A DNA stretch of 36,543 nt, taken from the NCBI GenBank assembly GCA_947630755.1, contig CANRIU010000015.1, forward strand, positions 1 to 36,543, written 5' to 3'. Below the pieces are notes generated by a model. It searched no databases, was not told the origin of the DNA, and saw only the letters and a program-made list of their open reading frames with translations. The translations under genes and the position numbers were made by a program. This stretch comes from an uncultured Oscillospiraceae bacterium (lineage in GTDB: Bacteria > Bacillota > Clostridia > Oscillospirales > Oscillospiraceae). This document shows, in pieces, positions 15,114-23,653 of this stretch. Numbering within the stretch: the stretch's first letter is position 1; the number at the start of each line of letters is the position of its first letter.

Positions 15114-17471
15114 TCAGTCGAAGATGGAGCCCATGCGGGCGACATAGAGCTCCTCGATGGAGACGCTGCCCGTTGCGGCAAGGTCAATCTTATGGGAGCT
15201 GGGGTCGTCGGTGTAGGCGCGGATGCTTATGGCCTTGTAGTCGTTGAAGAAGCCCTCGACCAGGGAGCGGTCGATGTAGATCTCCATGGTGAGCTTACCG
15301 TCCTCCACCGGGAGCGCGCCGGAGACCGCGGGGGACTTGCAGCCCTCGCCCTTGTTCTCGGTGCGTCCGTTGATAGTCTGGGCAGCCGTGTCATAGCGGA
15401 AGGTGGTGGCGTCCCACTTGCCGCCCTGCTTCATGTTGATGGAGAAATCCTGGGCGGCGCTCACGTCCACGGTGAGGCGGATGTAGAGCATATCCGTGTC
15501 AACGCCCGCGAGGGCGGCGTTGGCGTCCTCAAGGGATATATTCTTCTGGTCGATGAGGACCTCCTCCTCCAGCTCGTGGAGGGTGTCGATGGGGGAGATC
15601 ATCATGTCGGTGCCGTCGTCATTGAGCCAGAGCTTTCTTGCGAGGCCCACGGTGTGGGCCCAGCCGGAGGCGCCCTGCTCGGCAGCGCCGCGCTGGTCCT
15701 GCATGATGGAGAACATGTATATGTCGCCGCTGACGGGGTCCACTATGCAGGAGGGGCCGGTGAACACGTTGGCGCCGTAGTCGAGAAGGTGGGGCTCGCC
15801 CTGGAATGCCTCGTCCGGGGTGAATTTTCCGGTCTCAAGGTCGAAGTCGCCCAGCCAGTAGTAGACCTTGTTGTCGGCGATGGAGGCGGGGGCGGGGCTG
15901 ATGGAGAAAAAATATTTGGTTATCGTCCCGGCCTCGTTGGTCACGGGGAGGAGTATGGGCAGCTCCCAGCTGGTGCCGTAGAGGGCGGACTGGTTGGCCA
16001 TCTCATAGACAGGTCCGCGGTAGACCCAGTTCTGGTCCACGGTGCCGTCGTCGCGGAGCTCCAGCGTGTCGGAGGTGTAGAGGAGCGCGGAGCCGCCTTG
16101 GGTGGTGGCGGAGCCGGAGCAGATGAGCATACACCAGGTGTCGCCCTCCTTCCAGATGGAGGGGTCGCGGAATTCGCCTGTGCGGCCCTCGCCCTGCTTC
16201 TGGATGACGGCGAGCTCGTCGCATATCACCCAGTCGGTGAGGTCGGGGTCGTTGAGGTCGGCGGGGTAGGCCACGCCGATGTTCTGGTTGGAGATGAGGC
16301 CGGGGTAGTCGCGGAAGCCGTCGTTTCCGGCGGTGAAGAAGAGGAGCGGTACGCCGTTTTTGTCATAGGTTGCGCCGCCGGACCAGACGCCGTCGGGGAC
16401 GACAGTGCCCTCGGTGGGGGTGATGGCCTCCTTTATGGGCTTCCAGTTGACCATGTCGTTGCTCACCATGTGGCCCCAGCAGATGTTGCGCCAGTAGGAG
16501 CCGGTCATGTTGGCCTGATAGAAGAGGTGGTACACGCCGTTATAGTAGATGGGCGCGTGGGGCTCGTTCATCCAGAACTGGTAGGGGCCGCCGTGGAACT
16601 GGGGGCGGGTGTAGTCGCCGGTGAGGATGTTCTGGAGCCATATCTGGTCAAAGGGTATCTCGGGGACGGTGACGCTGTCGTAATATTCCTTTATCTCGTC
16701 CGCGCCAAGGGCGGTGGACCAGATCTTGACCTCGTCAAGGTAGCCGCTGGCCACGTTCAAAAATCCTGCGGTGAGGCGCTCAGCGTCCATGTTGCGGCCC
16801 ACGGAGAGGCCCTTTGTGGAGGCGGCGGCGATGTCACCGCCGGTGAAGCCGGAACCCACAAGCTCGCCGTTGAGGTAGAGGCACATCTGGCCCTCATCCT
16901 CGTCGTAGGTGGCTGTGACCAGGTTCCAGGCGTATTTCTCAAGACGCGCCTCGTCCGACCAGACGGAGACGACCTCATATCCGGTGCCCACCTGGAAGCT
17001 CAGGCGCCCGAAGCGCTGGTAGCCCAGAATGAAGCCCTTGTTCGCGGCCTTGTCCCACTGGCTGACGATGCCCGTCAAATTGTCGTTTCCGTTGTCGGCG
17101 GCATGGGGGTCGTCCCACTCGAACATTCTGGGGGCTATCCACGCCTGAACGGTGAGGGAGGGGCCCTCCACAGTTATGTCGCCGCGCTTGTAGTTTACAT
17201 AGGTGCTCGTTCCGTCAAGGAGTATGCAGCCGCCGCTGATGCCCTCACTGCGCCACTGGGGGTCCTGAGAGTCCATGTATGTGGCGTGGGTGAAGCCGTA
17301 GCTCAGCTCCGCGTCCGGGGCCTTCCCGGCGGAGTCCTTCACGGTGGTGCCGCTGCCCTCGTCGAAGCTTAAGTGCAGCAGCAGGTCGTCCTTATGGGCG
17401 TCGCCCCCGCAGGAGGCGAGAGTCAGTATAAGGCACAATGTCACAAGCAAAAAAGCCAGTCTTTTCTTCAT
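15114..17471 (-). CDS. Extracellular LamG-GH32 lipoprotein, fructan hydrolase
   Basis: Surface lipoprotein of 785 residues with signal peptide and lipobox LASC. A LamG/concanavalin-like domain (about residues 28-230, LLLHLSFDEGSG to EVKIWSTALGADEIKEYY) precedes the GH32 five-bladed propeller and a C-terminal beta-sandwich (IYIDRSLVEGFF). GH32 landmarks: FWMNEPHAP with Glu303 at the usual Asp nucleophile position, FRDPS (Asp436, transition-state stabiliser) and WELP (Glu503, acid/base). The NEPH form replaces the common NDPN. It probably cuts levan or inulin outside the cell. The ATG follows AGGAAGGAG at a rather long spacing of about 13 nt. It is the second gene of a minus-strand operon behind the NGGFE-module lipoprotein. 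A non-hydrolytic or transfructosylating role cannot be excluded because of the changed nucleophile motif. Confidence 0.85.
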   Translation of the reverse strand: MKKRLAFLLVTLCLILTLASCGGDAHKDDLLLHLSFDEGSGTTVKDSAGKAPDAELSYGFTHATYMDSQDPQWRSEGISGGCILLDGTSTYVNYKRGDITVEGPSLTVQAWIAPRMFEWDDPHAADNGNDNLTGIVSQWDKAANKGFILGYQRFGRLSFQVGTGYEVVSVWSDEARLEKYAWNLVTATYDEDEGQMCLYLNGELVGSGFTGGDIAAASTKGLSVGRNMDAERLTAGFLNVASGYLDEVKIWSTALGADEIKEYYDSVTVPEIPFDQIWLQNILTGDYTRPQFHGGPYQFWMNEPHAPIYYNGVYHLFYQANMTGSYWRNICWGHMVSNDMVNWKPIKEAITPTEGTVVPDGVWSGGATYDKNGVPLLFFTAGNDGFRDYPGLISNQNIGVAYPADLNDPDLTDWVICDELAVIQKQGEGRTGEFRDPSIWKEGDTWCMLICSGSATTQGGSALLYTSDTLELRDDGTVDQNWVYRGPVYEMANQSALYGTSWELPILLPVTNEAGTITKYFFSISPAPASIADNKVYYWLGDFDLETGKFTPDEAFQGEPHLLDYGANVFTGPSCIVDPVSGDIYMFSIMQDQRGAAEQGASGWAHTVGLARKLWLNDDGTDMMISPIDTLHELEEEVLIDQKNISLEDANAALAGVDTDMLYIRLTVDVSAAQDFSINMKQGGKWDATTFRYDTAAQTINGRTENKGEGCKSPAVSGALPVEDGKLTMEIYIDRSLVEGFFNDYKAISIRAYTDDPSSHKIDLAATGSVSIEELYVARMGSIFD

Positions 17472-17537
17472 GTTTTATTCGTGTTCTCCTTCCTGTTGGG
17501 GGCATGATTTCAGTGTCTGCCTGTCAATCGGTTCCGA

Positions 17538-17559
17538 CCGGCTGGAATAGACCAGCCGG
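17538..17559 (-). other. Intercistronic hairpin between the two extracellular fructan genes
   Basis: CCGGCTGG and CCAGCCGG form an 8-bp stem with a 6-nt loop in the 116-bp gap between the genes ending at 17588 and starting at 17471. No T-run follows, so it more likely affects mRNA processing or stability than termination. Confidence 0.45.
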
Positions 17560-17587
17560 CCGGATACAGGGGGATGGAGGGTGGTTA

Positions 17588-19822
17588 TCAGTCGAGATTC
17601 GCAGCAAGCTGCCAGGGGATCTGGACCTCGCCGGGGACGTCGTCGGGATTGGCGGGGTCGTGTCCGTCGGTGACGGTGTCAAAGAGCGAGGCGACATCGG
17701 GGGCGGTCTCATAATAGGTCACGACCTCATCGAAGAAGGCGTGGGCCCAGCCGCCGTCAATGATCTCATCGCACAGGACTATGTAGAGCTCCTCGCCAAC
17801 GTGGGCGGAGAGGTCCATGACGTAGGTGCCCATGTCGGCCCAGGAGCCGCCCTGAGCCAGGTGCGGGTAGTTGGTGTCGCTGAAGCGGGTCTGCTTGTAG
17901 TAGCCGATCTCGGTGCCGTCGGCGGTGTAGACCCGGACAGCGGAGGCGGCGCCGCCCATGCGCACGCTGATGAAGTCGGAGCCGGCAAGGGTGAAGTTGG
18001 TGGAGCGGACGGACCAGCTCTCGGGCTCGCCGATGCCGTTGTTCCAGCCGTCAAGGTGCCAGTCGCCAGCCTGGTTGTAGGGCAGGCCCTGATCCCAGTA
18101 GGTGGCGGCGGAGATAACGCCCGCGGGCTGTCCCTCAACGACGCTCCAGGTGTCGGGGGCAACGACGGTCCATCCGGCCAGGTTCCCGGACTCAAAGCCG
18201 CCGTTGGCGACGGAGTTGTGGTCGGCCATGGCTATGACGGAGAAGGAGGACTCAGCCGTCCTGTCCTCATAGGAGGCGGCGTAGGTCACGGTGTAGGCGC
18301 CGGGGACGGTCATGTCAACGGCGTCAAAGCCCTCGGTGATCTCGGCGCCGTCGGAGGTGGTGACCTTCGTCACGGCGATGTCGGTGACGCTCTCGCTGCC
18401 GAAGGAGGCGGCGGCGCCCTCAAGGTAAGAGGTGACATCCACGGCGCCGCAGTCAACGACCTGGTTTGCCGCGTAGGCGGTGATGGTCAGGGACTGGAGA
18501 GGCACGGGATAGGGATAGTTGCTGTAGTAGTTGCGAAGGCTGGTGAGGTCGTCGTAGGAGGCGCTGGTGTAGGTCTCGTTCTGGATCTTCTCCATCTGCT
18601 CGACCTCAAGAGCGGCGACATCATCGGCAGTCAGGGAGACGCGGAAGTCGTCGACGTTGATGAAGGCGAAGCCGCCGCTGGAGCCGTCGTTGGCGTCAAC
18701 GACCTTCAGGTACACGACCCGTCCGATATACTCGCTGGCGTCCATGTACATACGAAGGAGGGTGAGGGCCAGAGCGGGGTCGGAGAAGTAGTCGTTGGTG
18801 ACCTTGATGAGCTCCTCGTCGGTATTGCCGTCGCAGAGAGCCACATAGGAGCCGCCGTTTCCGGCGCCCATCATGAATGTGATGTAGCCGTCCCCGGCAA
18901 GGGTGAACTTCTGGGAGCGGATGGCTCCGGTGAGGTTCTCGGGGGTGGCGCCGTTGTTGGAGCCGTCCAGGTAATAATTGCCGTCGCCGTAGACAGCGCG
19001 GTCAGTCCAGTAATACTGGCTGGTGGGGACCACGTTGGCAATGGTCAGCGCGGAGCCGTCCAGGAGCTTCCATCCGGTGAGGACGCCGCTCTCCAGGTCG
19101 CACTCCTCAAAGCCGCCGTTTACGATGGTGGTGGCTGTCTCGTCCTCGACGAAGGGCTTCTCGCCGTACTTGTCTATCTGGGCCTCGTACTCGGCCTGGG
19201 CCGCGGCCACGTCGGCGTCGCTCTGGCAGACCTTGAAGGCGTCCACGTTTATGTAGGCGAAGTCGCTGCCGTCGTCGTTGTCGGTGATGCGGATGTAGAT
19301 CTTCTTGCCGATGCTGCCGGAGAGGTCAACGACCTTTGTGAGCAGGTGGTCCTTGATGTACATTCCGTCGCAGTCGGTGTTGCCCACCTTCGCAAGGACG
19401 GCGTCGGTGTCGGACTCAATGAACTCCACATAGCACTTCTCCGGGTCCTTGCCCGCGCCGATCTTAAAGGTTATGAAGCCGTTGCCGCCGAGCTTGAAAA
19501 CGTCGGAGGTGAGGGTGCCCTTCATAACGGGGTTGCCGCCCTTGGCGCCGGAGAAATAGTACTCCCCGGACTTCTCCATGGGCACGCCGTTTATCTTCTC
19601 ATCGGATACAACGCCGCGGAAGTTGAACGCCGCGTCGTCCTTGGTCCAGCCCACCCATTTTCCGGTGGATGTGTCTTCAAAGTCGCCGTTGACGATGTCA
19701 TCGGCGGCCTTGGCTGTGCCCTTGACGGCGTCGCCCTGACCATCTCCGCCGCAGGCCGCGAGGGCCAGGACCATGCAGAGAGCGAGGACAAGAGCTGTGA
19801 GGCTTCTCATTGTTTTTTTCAT
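17588..19822 (-). CDS. Surface lipoprotein with three repeated carbohydrate-binding-like modules
   Basis: Signal peptide with lipobox LAAC, then three related beta-sandwich modules opening with VNGDFED (about residue 43), VNGGFEE (about 235) and ANGGFES (about 545). Each carries a YYLDG/WHLDG segment, a 'SxxFTLAGxxFI/YITFxMG' segment and a closing 'AxxNVDxFxV' or equivalent strand, typical of galactose-binding-like CBM folds. An Ig-like domain (VPGAYTVTYAASYED) lies between modules two and three. There are no recognisable catalytic motifs. Located directly upstream of the LamG-GH32 gene, it is inferred to capture fructan at the cell surface for that enzyme. The ATG at 19822 is preferred over 19828 because GAGGG lies 6-7 nt before it. 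Expression is probably controlled by the LacI-type regulator through the operator at 19898-19914. Confidence 0.75.
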   Translation of the reverse strand: MKKTMRSLTALVLALCMVLALAACGGDGQGDAVKGTAKAADDIVNGDFEDTSTGKWVGWTKDDAAFNFRGVVSDEKINGVPMEKSGEYYFSGAKGGNPVMKGTLTSDVFKLGGNGFITFKIGAGKDPEKCYVEFIESDTDAVLAKVGNTDCDGMYIKDHLLTKVVDLSGSIGKKIYIRITDNDDGSDFAYINVDAFKVCQSDADVAAAQAEYEAQIDKYGEKPFVEDETATTIVNGGFEECDLESGVLTGWKLLDGSALTIANVVPTSQYYWTDRAVYGDGNYYLDGSNNGATPENLTGAIRSQKFTLAGDGYITFMMGAGNGGSYVALCDGNTDEELIKVTNDYFSDPALALTLLRMYMDASEYIGRVVYLKVVDANDGSSGGFAFINVDDFRVSLTADDVAALEVEQMEKIQNETYTSASYDDLTSLRNYYSNYPYPVPLQSLTITAYAANQVVDCGAVDVTSYLEGAAASFGSESVTDIAVTKVTTSDGAEITEGFDAVDMTVPGAYTVTYAASYEDRTAESSFSVIAMADHNSVANGGFESGNLAGWTVVAPDTWSVVEGQPAGVISAATYWDQGLPYNQAGDWHLDGWNNGIGEPESWSVRSTNFTLAGSDFISVRMGGAASAVRVYTADGTEIGYYKQTRFSDTNYPHLAQGGSWADMGTYVMDLSAHVGEELYIVLCDEIIDGGWAHAFFDEVVTYYETAPDVASLFDTVTDGHDPANPDDVPGEVQIPWQLAANLD

Positions 19823-19897
19823 AATCATCCCTCGTAATTTTTAAAAAAATTTGATGTCCGCATCGGCTTGGCGGGCCTTTGCGTGCCGGGATGTCCA

Positions 19898-19914
19898 TGA
19901 AATAACGTTTCACG
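19898..19914 (-). promoter_or_regulatory. Operator-like site downstream of the CBM lipoprotein promoter
   Basis: TGAAATAACGTTTCACG (read on the plus strand) has TGAAA/TTTCA half-sites and lies just beyond the -10, where a LacI-family repressor would act. It matches AGAAATATCGTTTCACG at 24891-24907 at 15 of 17 positions. Confidence 0.6.
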
Positions 19915-19929
19915 TTCAAGAATGAGCTA

Positions 19930-19958
19930 ATTATAAAATCATCTTCACAATTTGTCAA
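19930..19958 (-). promoter_or_regulatory. Promoter of the extracellular fructan operon
   Basis: Consensus TTGACA (19953-19958) and TATAAT (19930-19935) with a 17-bp spacer on the minus strand. Confidence 0.85.
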
Positions 19959-19997
19959 CAGGCATTTAAAAAATAATTAACGTTTTACCTAATTAAC

Positions 19998-20045
19998 AAA
20001 AAATCAGGACCGATTTTGTGCAGAATGCTTCTGAACCGGTCCTGA
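19998..20045 (-). terminator. Terminator after fructokinase
   Basis: TCAGGACCG (20004-20012) and CGGTCCTGA (20037-20045) form a 9-bp stem with a 24-nt loop, followed on the minus strand by TTTTTTG. It lies 22 nt beyond the scrK stop and closes the lacI-to-scrK operon. Confidence 0.8.
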
Positions 20046-20067
20046 AACGATTTCGCTTTGCTTTTTC

Positions 20068-21003
20068 TCAGCTCTCGACCTCGGCAAGAGTAGGCATGGC
20101 GGGGATGGCGCCGTGGCGGCTGGTGGTGAGGCTGGCGGCGAGGTTCGCGAGAGCCAGGATGGCCTCCAGCTCCGGGACGGTGACGCGGTCAAGGTCCAGC
20201 CTGCAAAGCCGGGAGAGGGCCGCGCCGAAGAAGGTGTCTCCCGCGCCGTTGGTGTCCCCCACAACGCAGGGCACGCCGGGCACAAGGCCGGTATTCTCGC
20301 CCATGCGGTAGTAGGCGCCCCTGGGGCCAAGGGTCACGAGGACAAGGCGGATGCCGTGGGCGGCGAGGAGCCGCGTGCCCTCCTCCAGGTCCTCCGTTCC
20401 GGTGAGAAGGGGCAGCTCCTCATCGGAGACCTTGAGCACGTCCACCAGATCCAGGGGCTCCAGCATACGCTTTACGGCGGTGGCCTCGTCGCGCCAGAGG
20501 CTGGCGCGGTAGTTGGGGTCATAGCTTATGTACGCGCCAAGCTCGCGCGCCCTTCTGGCGGCGTGGAGGGTGGCGCTGCGGGCGGGCTCGGCGGTGAGGC
20601 TGACGCTGCCGAAGTGGAGGTAGCGGGTGTTTTTAAGCTGCTCGTCGGAGATCTCCTCCGCCGTCAGGTTCACGTCGGCGCTGGGGTCCCGGTAGAAGCT
20701 GAAATTCCGCTCGCCGTCGGCATCCAGGCTCACCACGGCGAGGGTGGTGTGCTGGACCTGGTCCACCGCCATGCCGGAGACGTCCACATTGTTGTCGATG
20801 AGGGTACTTCTCAGAAAATCGCCGAAGCTGTCCCGGCCCACCTTGCCGATGAAGGCCGTTTTCGCGCCCAGGCGTGAGGCGGCGACGGCCAGGTTCGCCG
20901 GGGCGCCGCCGGGGTTGGCGGCGAACTCCGGGATGCCCTGCTCCGTGACGCCGCACTGGGTGAGGTCAATGAGTATTTCGCCGACCGCGGTTATGTCTGT
21001 CAT
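20068..21003 (-). CDS. scrK: Fructokinase, PfkB family
   Basis: Phosphorylates fructose released from sucrose or fructo-oligosaccharides to fructose-6-phosphate in the cytoplasm. The 311-residue protein has the PfkB N-terminal motif NPGGAPANLAVAASRLG, the AFIGKVGRDSFGDFL segment and the C-terminal DTNGAGDTFFGAAL motif containing the anion hole and catalytic Asp. The ATG at 21003 has GGAAGG about 10 nt upstream; an in-frame TTG at 21021 would overlap that site. It is the last gene of a six-gene minus-strand operon headed by a LacI regulator and separated by 5 nt from the gene before it. Its placement beside GH32 genes makes fructose the likely substrate rather than another PfkB sugar. Confidence 0.88.
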   Translation of the reverse strand: MTDITAVGEILIDLTQCGVTEQGIPEFAANPGGAPANLAVAASRLGAKTAFIGKVGRDSFGDFLRSTLIDNNVDVSGMAVDQVQHTTLAVVSLDADGERNFSFYRDPSADVNLTAEEISDEQLKNTRYLHFGSVSLTAEPARSATLHAARRARELGAYISYDPNYRASLWRDEATAVKRMLEPLDLVDVLKVSDEELPLLTGTEDLEEGTRLLAAHGIRLVLVTLGPRGAYYRMGENTGLVPGVPCVVGDTNGAGDTFFGAALSRLCRLDLDRVTVPELEAILALANLAASLTTSRHGAIPAMPTLAEVES

Positions 21004-21008
21004 ATGTG

Positions 21009-21518
21009 TCACACCTTCCAATCGTCAATAAGTTTTAATACGCTGTCTCTGTCGCCAAGGGTGAAGCCGTCAAGATATACCATGATGCCCTGCTTGTCTT
21101 TGCTCATGAGCACCAGCATATGCGGGGTGTCGTAGGTGCGGATTATGTCCTCGTAGTTGACGATGAGCGTCCTTCCGCCGGCGTCGACCTCGAGGCGGTC
21201 CTCATAAAATCGGGTGTGGCGCTCCATCTGTCCGCCGAATTTGCTCTCCATGGCCTGCCAGCCCTTCTTCGCCCGGCTGCGGGGGGAGAATACCAGCATC
21301 CACAGCGCCAGGACCACCACCGCGAGAAGCTCGAAAAGCAGGGCTATGATGCCGCTGCCCTTCCAGATGGTGTAGACCGCCAGGCCCACCCACAGCAGGC
21401 CCAGGAAGAATATGAGCTTTTTCACCAGAGGCATGAAGTCCTCGTTGTTGAGGCGCGCCACACCCTCCATGTAAAGCTCCTTAGTCACGGTGAAGGTATT
21501 TTCGGCCTTGAGCTCCAT
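21009..21518 (-). CDS. YcxB-like membrane protein
   Basis: A 169-residue protein with two adjacent membrane helices (about residues 33-54 and 57-80) and a C-terminal soluble domain ending in VYLDGFTLGDRDSVLKLIDDW. The layout and the sequence around RHTRFYEDRLEV and YEDIIRTYDTPHMLVLM fit the YcxB-like family (PF14317), whose function is not established. GGGAGG precedes the ATG. Only 3 nt separate it from the preceding gene and 5 nt from scrK, so it is co-transcribed with sugar genes; no role in sugar metabolism can be shown from the sequence. Confidence 0.7.
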   Translation of the reverse strand: MELKAENTFTVTKELYMEGVARLNNEDFMPLVKKLIFFLGLLWVGLAVYTIWKGSGIIALLFELLAVVVLALWMLVFSPRSRAKKGWQAMESKFGGQMERHTRFYEDRLEVDAGGRTLIVNYEDIIRTYDTPHMLVLMSKDKQGIMVYLDGFTLGDRDSVLKLIDDWKV

Positions 21519-21521
21519 TTT

Positions 21522-22310
21522 TCAGTCCTCCCTGTTCTGGTTTTCCTCCGGGATCTGTCCGGGGAACTGCTCCCGGATCTGCTCCTCGATGCGGAACGCG
21601 GCGTTGAGCCGGGGGTAGATCATCATCACCACCACCAGAAGTATGTACCATATACCCAAAAACGGCACCAGAAACGCGCTCCAGGGCAGAAGCAGGAAGG
21701 TGAGCGCCCACCAGGCCACCTGGAGCAGGGACGAGCCCAGGACCTTCCAGGGGTTCTGGAGGATGAAGAGCAGGCAGTTTTTGAGCATGGTCCCGTGCTT
21801 CTGACTGAAGAGCACGATCTGGGGCCACCAGATAGAGTATACCATTGTGAACACGGTAGATGCAACAGCAAATATGGCGATATTTAAAATTGTTATCTGT
21901 CCCGTGCGCCACATGAGCTCCCCGGCGAATATGAGCACGCCCAGAAACAGTCCCTCCAGCGCCCCGGGCAGCAGCGCCGCCCGCCAGTTTTGCCCGAGGG
22001 ATTTTTTAAAGGCGAAGCCCCACCAGATCTCCGAGTCCCGGAGCCTGCGGAGGATAAAGTCGTACATCGCGGCGATGCCCTGGGCGGCTATCATTCCGCC
22101 GAGTATCGACGCCGCGATAAGAAGCACGAGGTTGCCCCGCAGCACCGCGAAGCCCACGCCCGCGCCGTAGGGGATGAGGGTCGCGAGCACGGCGAAGTCA
22201 GCGAGTATCATCTGCTTCCAGTCCCGCTCAAGGACCTGCCTGTATCTGGCGAAGCCCTTCCGCCGCCCGGGGGGCAGCTTTTCGTCGTCCATTGGGAAAA
22301 AGAGGCCCAT
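21522..22310 (-). CDS. Multi-pass membrane protein, DUF624/YesL-like layout
   Basis: A 262-residue protein with about six hydrophobic segments and a charged C-terminal tail. The order of segments resembles DUF624/YesL proteins that often accompany LplB/YtcP-type sugar transporters: two N-terminal helices, a loop with MYDFILRRLRDSEIWWGFAFKKSLGQNWR, a helix pair, the FSQKHGTMLKNCLLFILQNP loop, then two more helices. The likeness is by eye and could be superficial. GGGGAGG precedes the ATG at 22310. It overlaps or abuts its neighbours in the lacI-scrK operon. An accessory role for sugar uptake is possible but not demonstrated. Confidence 0.6.
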   Translation of the reverse strand: MGLFFPMDDEKLPPGRRKGFARYRQVLERDWKQMILADFAVLATLIPYGAGVGFAVLRGNLVLLIAASILGGMIAAQGIAAMYDFILRRLRDSEIWWGFAFKKSLGQNWRAALLPGALEGLFLGVLIFAGELMWRTGQITILNIAIFAVASTVFTMVYSIWWPQIVLFSQKHGTMLKNCLLFILQNPWKVLGSSLLQVAWWALTFLLLPWSAFLVPFLGIWYILLVVVMMIYPRLNAAFRIEEQIREQFPGQIPEENQNRED

Positions 22311-22312
22311 TT

Positions 22313-22907
22313 TTATTCCTCCCCGTCGTTGTAATGAAGTCCGCCGAGAAACTCCGACAGCGTCTCCGACGCGTCTCCGGTCCAGCCGTCCCGGCAGACG
22401 AGCTCCACGCAGATGGCGTAATTCCCACGGATGGCGAAGGCCGCCGCGCCGAAGGAGTAGGGGTTGCCGCTTTTGGAGCTTTCAAGGCTCAGCACGGAAA
22501 AATCCTGCCCGGCGAAGGTCTCCTCCGTCTCCTCGCCGCAGTCATAGCTGGCCCGCTCCCGGGCTTTCCACTCCGCCAGATCCTCACCGGCCTTATTGGA
22601 GCTTCTGCACTCCTCCACCAGAAGGTAGATCTGGGCGTCGTAGAGAGTGGCGTCCTCGCCCTCGTCGTTGATGTACGCCTCCCCCTCACCGGCGGTCCAG
22701 GTGGCGTACCAAAGGCCGGAGGGGCCCAGGGCGTCCTTGTTCTCGTTGGCGTCAAAGCCCTCCAGGGGCTCGGCGGCGAGCACCGTGCCCACGGGCGGTC
22801 CAGTCCTCCTCCCAGCCGAGGGCGGAGGGGTCAAATTCCTCCCGGGAGCACCCGGCGAGGGACAGCATCAGCGCGGCGGCTGCCGCAAGAAGCACGGCGC
22901 GTCTCAC
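22313..22907 (-). pseudogene. Lipoprotein gene disrupted by a one-base frameshift
   Basis: Translation from the GTG at 22907 gives a lipoprotein signal peptide (RRAVLLAAAALMLSLAGC) and then EEFDPSALGWEEDW. Near 22797-22803, in a run of G/C, the reading frame must shift by one base to continue as VGTVLAAEPLEGFDANENK and on to the stop at 22313. Without the shift the frame stops after about 50 residues. Removing one C restores an intact ~197-residue secreted lipoprotein of unknown family. The GTG overlaps the TGA of the upstream gene (GTGA), supporting both the start and coupling. Either a true pseudogene or a base-calling error; the rest of the frame shows no decay. Confidence 0.7.
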
Positions 22908-23629
22908 GAATATACGCCTCCCCTGGTTATGTTGGCCCAGAATTCGTCGTTGGCCTCCCGGTTTTTGTCGCGCTTTGTGTCAAAAAATCCCCGCCGACCT
23001 ATATAGAAATCGCTCAAAAGCTCCTGACTGTCCCCGTCGACGGTCATCTCGATGTAGTCCTGAGTGTAACCGCCCAGCTCCAGGGAGGCGAGGACGGGGC
23101 AGTCCGACCACTTCAGCGCCCGCCCGTTCCAGCCGAAGTCGTCGTCCGCGGGCATGGCGCCATCAGAGTCCATGAGCACCTGGTACTGGCGCTCAAACTC
23201 CTCCGGGTCCTCCATGATGAAGAATATGCTCTCCCCGGTGGAGAGGTCCGCCATAAGCGTAACCGATGTGGCGGCGGCCATCTCGTAGCTGGTGGGGCCG
23301 GAGCCGGTGACGTAGCTGCGGAGCTCCACCACCACCCTGCCGTCACCGTTCACGTCCTCCCCGAGGGAGGCAAGGCCAGCCTCAAGGGCGTCCGCCGTGT
23401 CCGTGGGCAGGGCGTTTTTCCCCACATAGGCGAAGATGTAGTCGGGGTCCGTGCGGCTGAGGATGGTCCAGAGGATGCTGCCCACCGCCGCAACGCAGGC
23501 GACCACAACGATTATGAGCACCTTATTGTAGTACAGCCAGTTTTTCACCTTGGGCCAGCCCGTCAGCGGAGGGGGCGGCTCGTCGGGCTTCACGTCCCGG
23601 TACTTCCATTTGAGGTATTCGCTTGCCAT
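22904..23629 (-). CDS. Single-pass membrane protein of unknown function
   Basis: A 241-residue protein with an N-terminal cytoplasmic part (EYLKWKYRDVKPDEPPPPL), one membrane helix (about residues 38-58, VLIIVVVACVAAVGSILW) and an external domain containing a DVNGDG loop that could bind calcium. No enzymatic motif is recognised. AAGGAGG precedes the ATG. It follows the LacI gene by 24 nt and its stop overlaps the start of the lipoprotein gene. Together with the lipoprotein and the two multi-pass proteins after it, it forms a membrane-protein block inside a sugar operon. Similar proteins seem to occur in related gut Clostridia, but this is recollection, not a search. Confidence 0.65.
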   Translation of the reverse strand: MASEYLKWKYRDVKPDEPPPPLTGWPKVKNWLYYNKVLIIVVVACVAAVGSILWTILSRTDPDYIFAYVGKNALPTDTADALEAGLASLGEDVNGDGRVVVELRSYVTGSGPTSYEMAAATSVTLMADLSTGESIFFIMEDPEEFERQYQVLMDSDGAMPADDDFGWNGRALKWSDCPVLASLELGGYTQDYIEMTVDGDSQELLSDFYIGRRGFFDTKRDKNREANDEFWANITRGGVYS

Positions 23630-23653
23630 AAGTCCTCCTTTTCCATATATCGC

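Noticed and set aside
15102-17372. Long plus-strand frame opposite the LamG-GH32 gene
   Set aside because: Antisense shadow with Gly/Val/Leu/His-rich translation; the minus strand has a signal peptide, lipobox and GH32 motifs.
17438-19837. Long plus-strand frame opposite the three-module lipoprotein
   Set aside because: Antisense shadow produced by high GC content; no family features.
20043-20055. Operator-like TGAAACGATTTCG
   Set aside because: It overlaps the fructokinase terminator stem at the end of the operon, where repression of initiation makes little sense.
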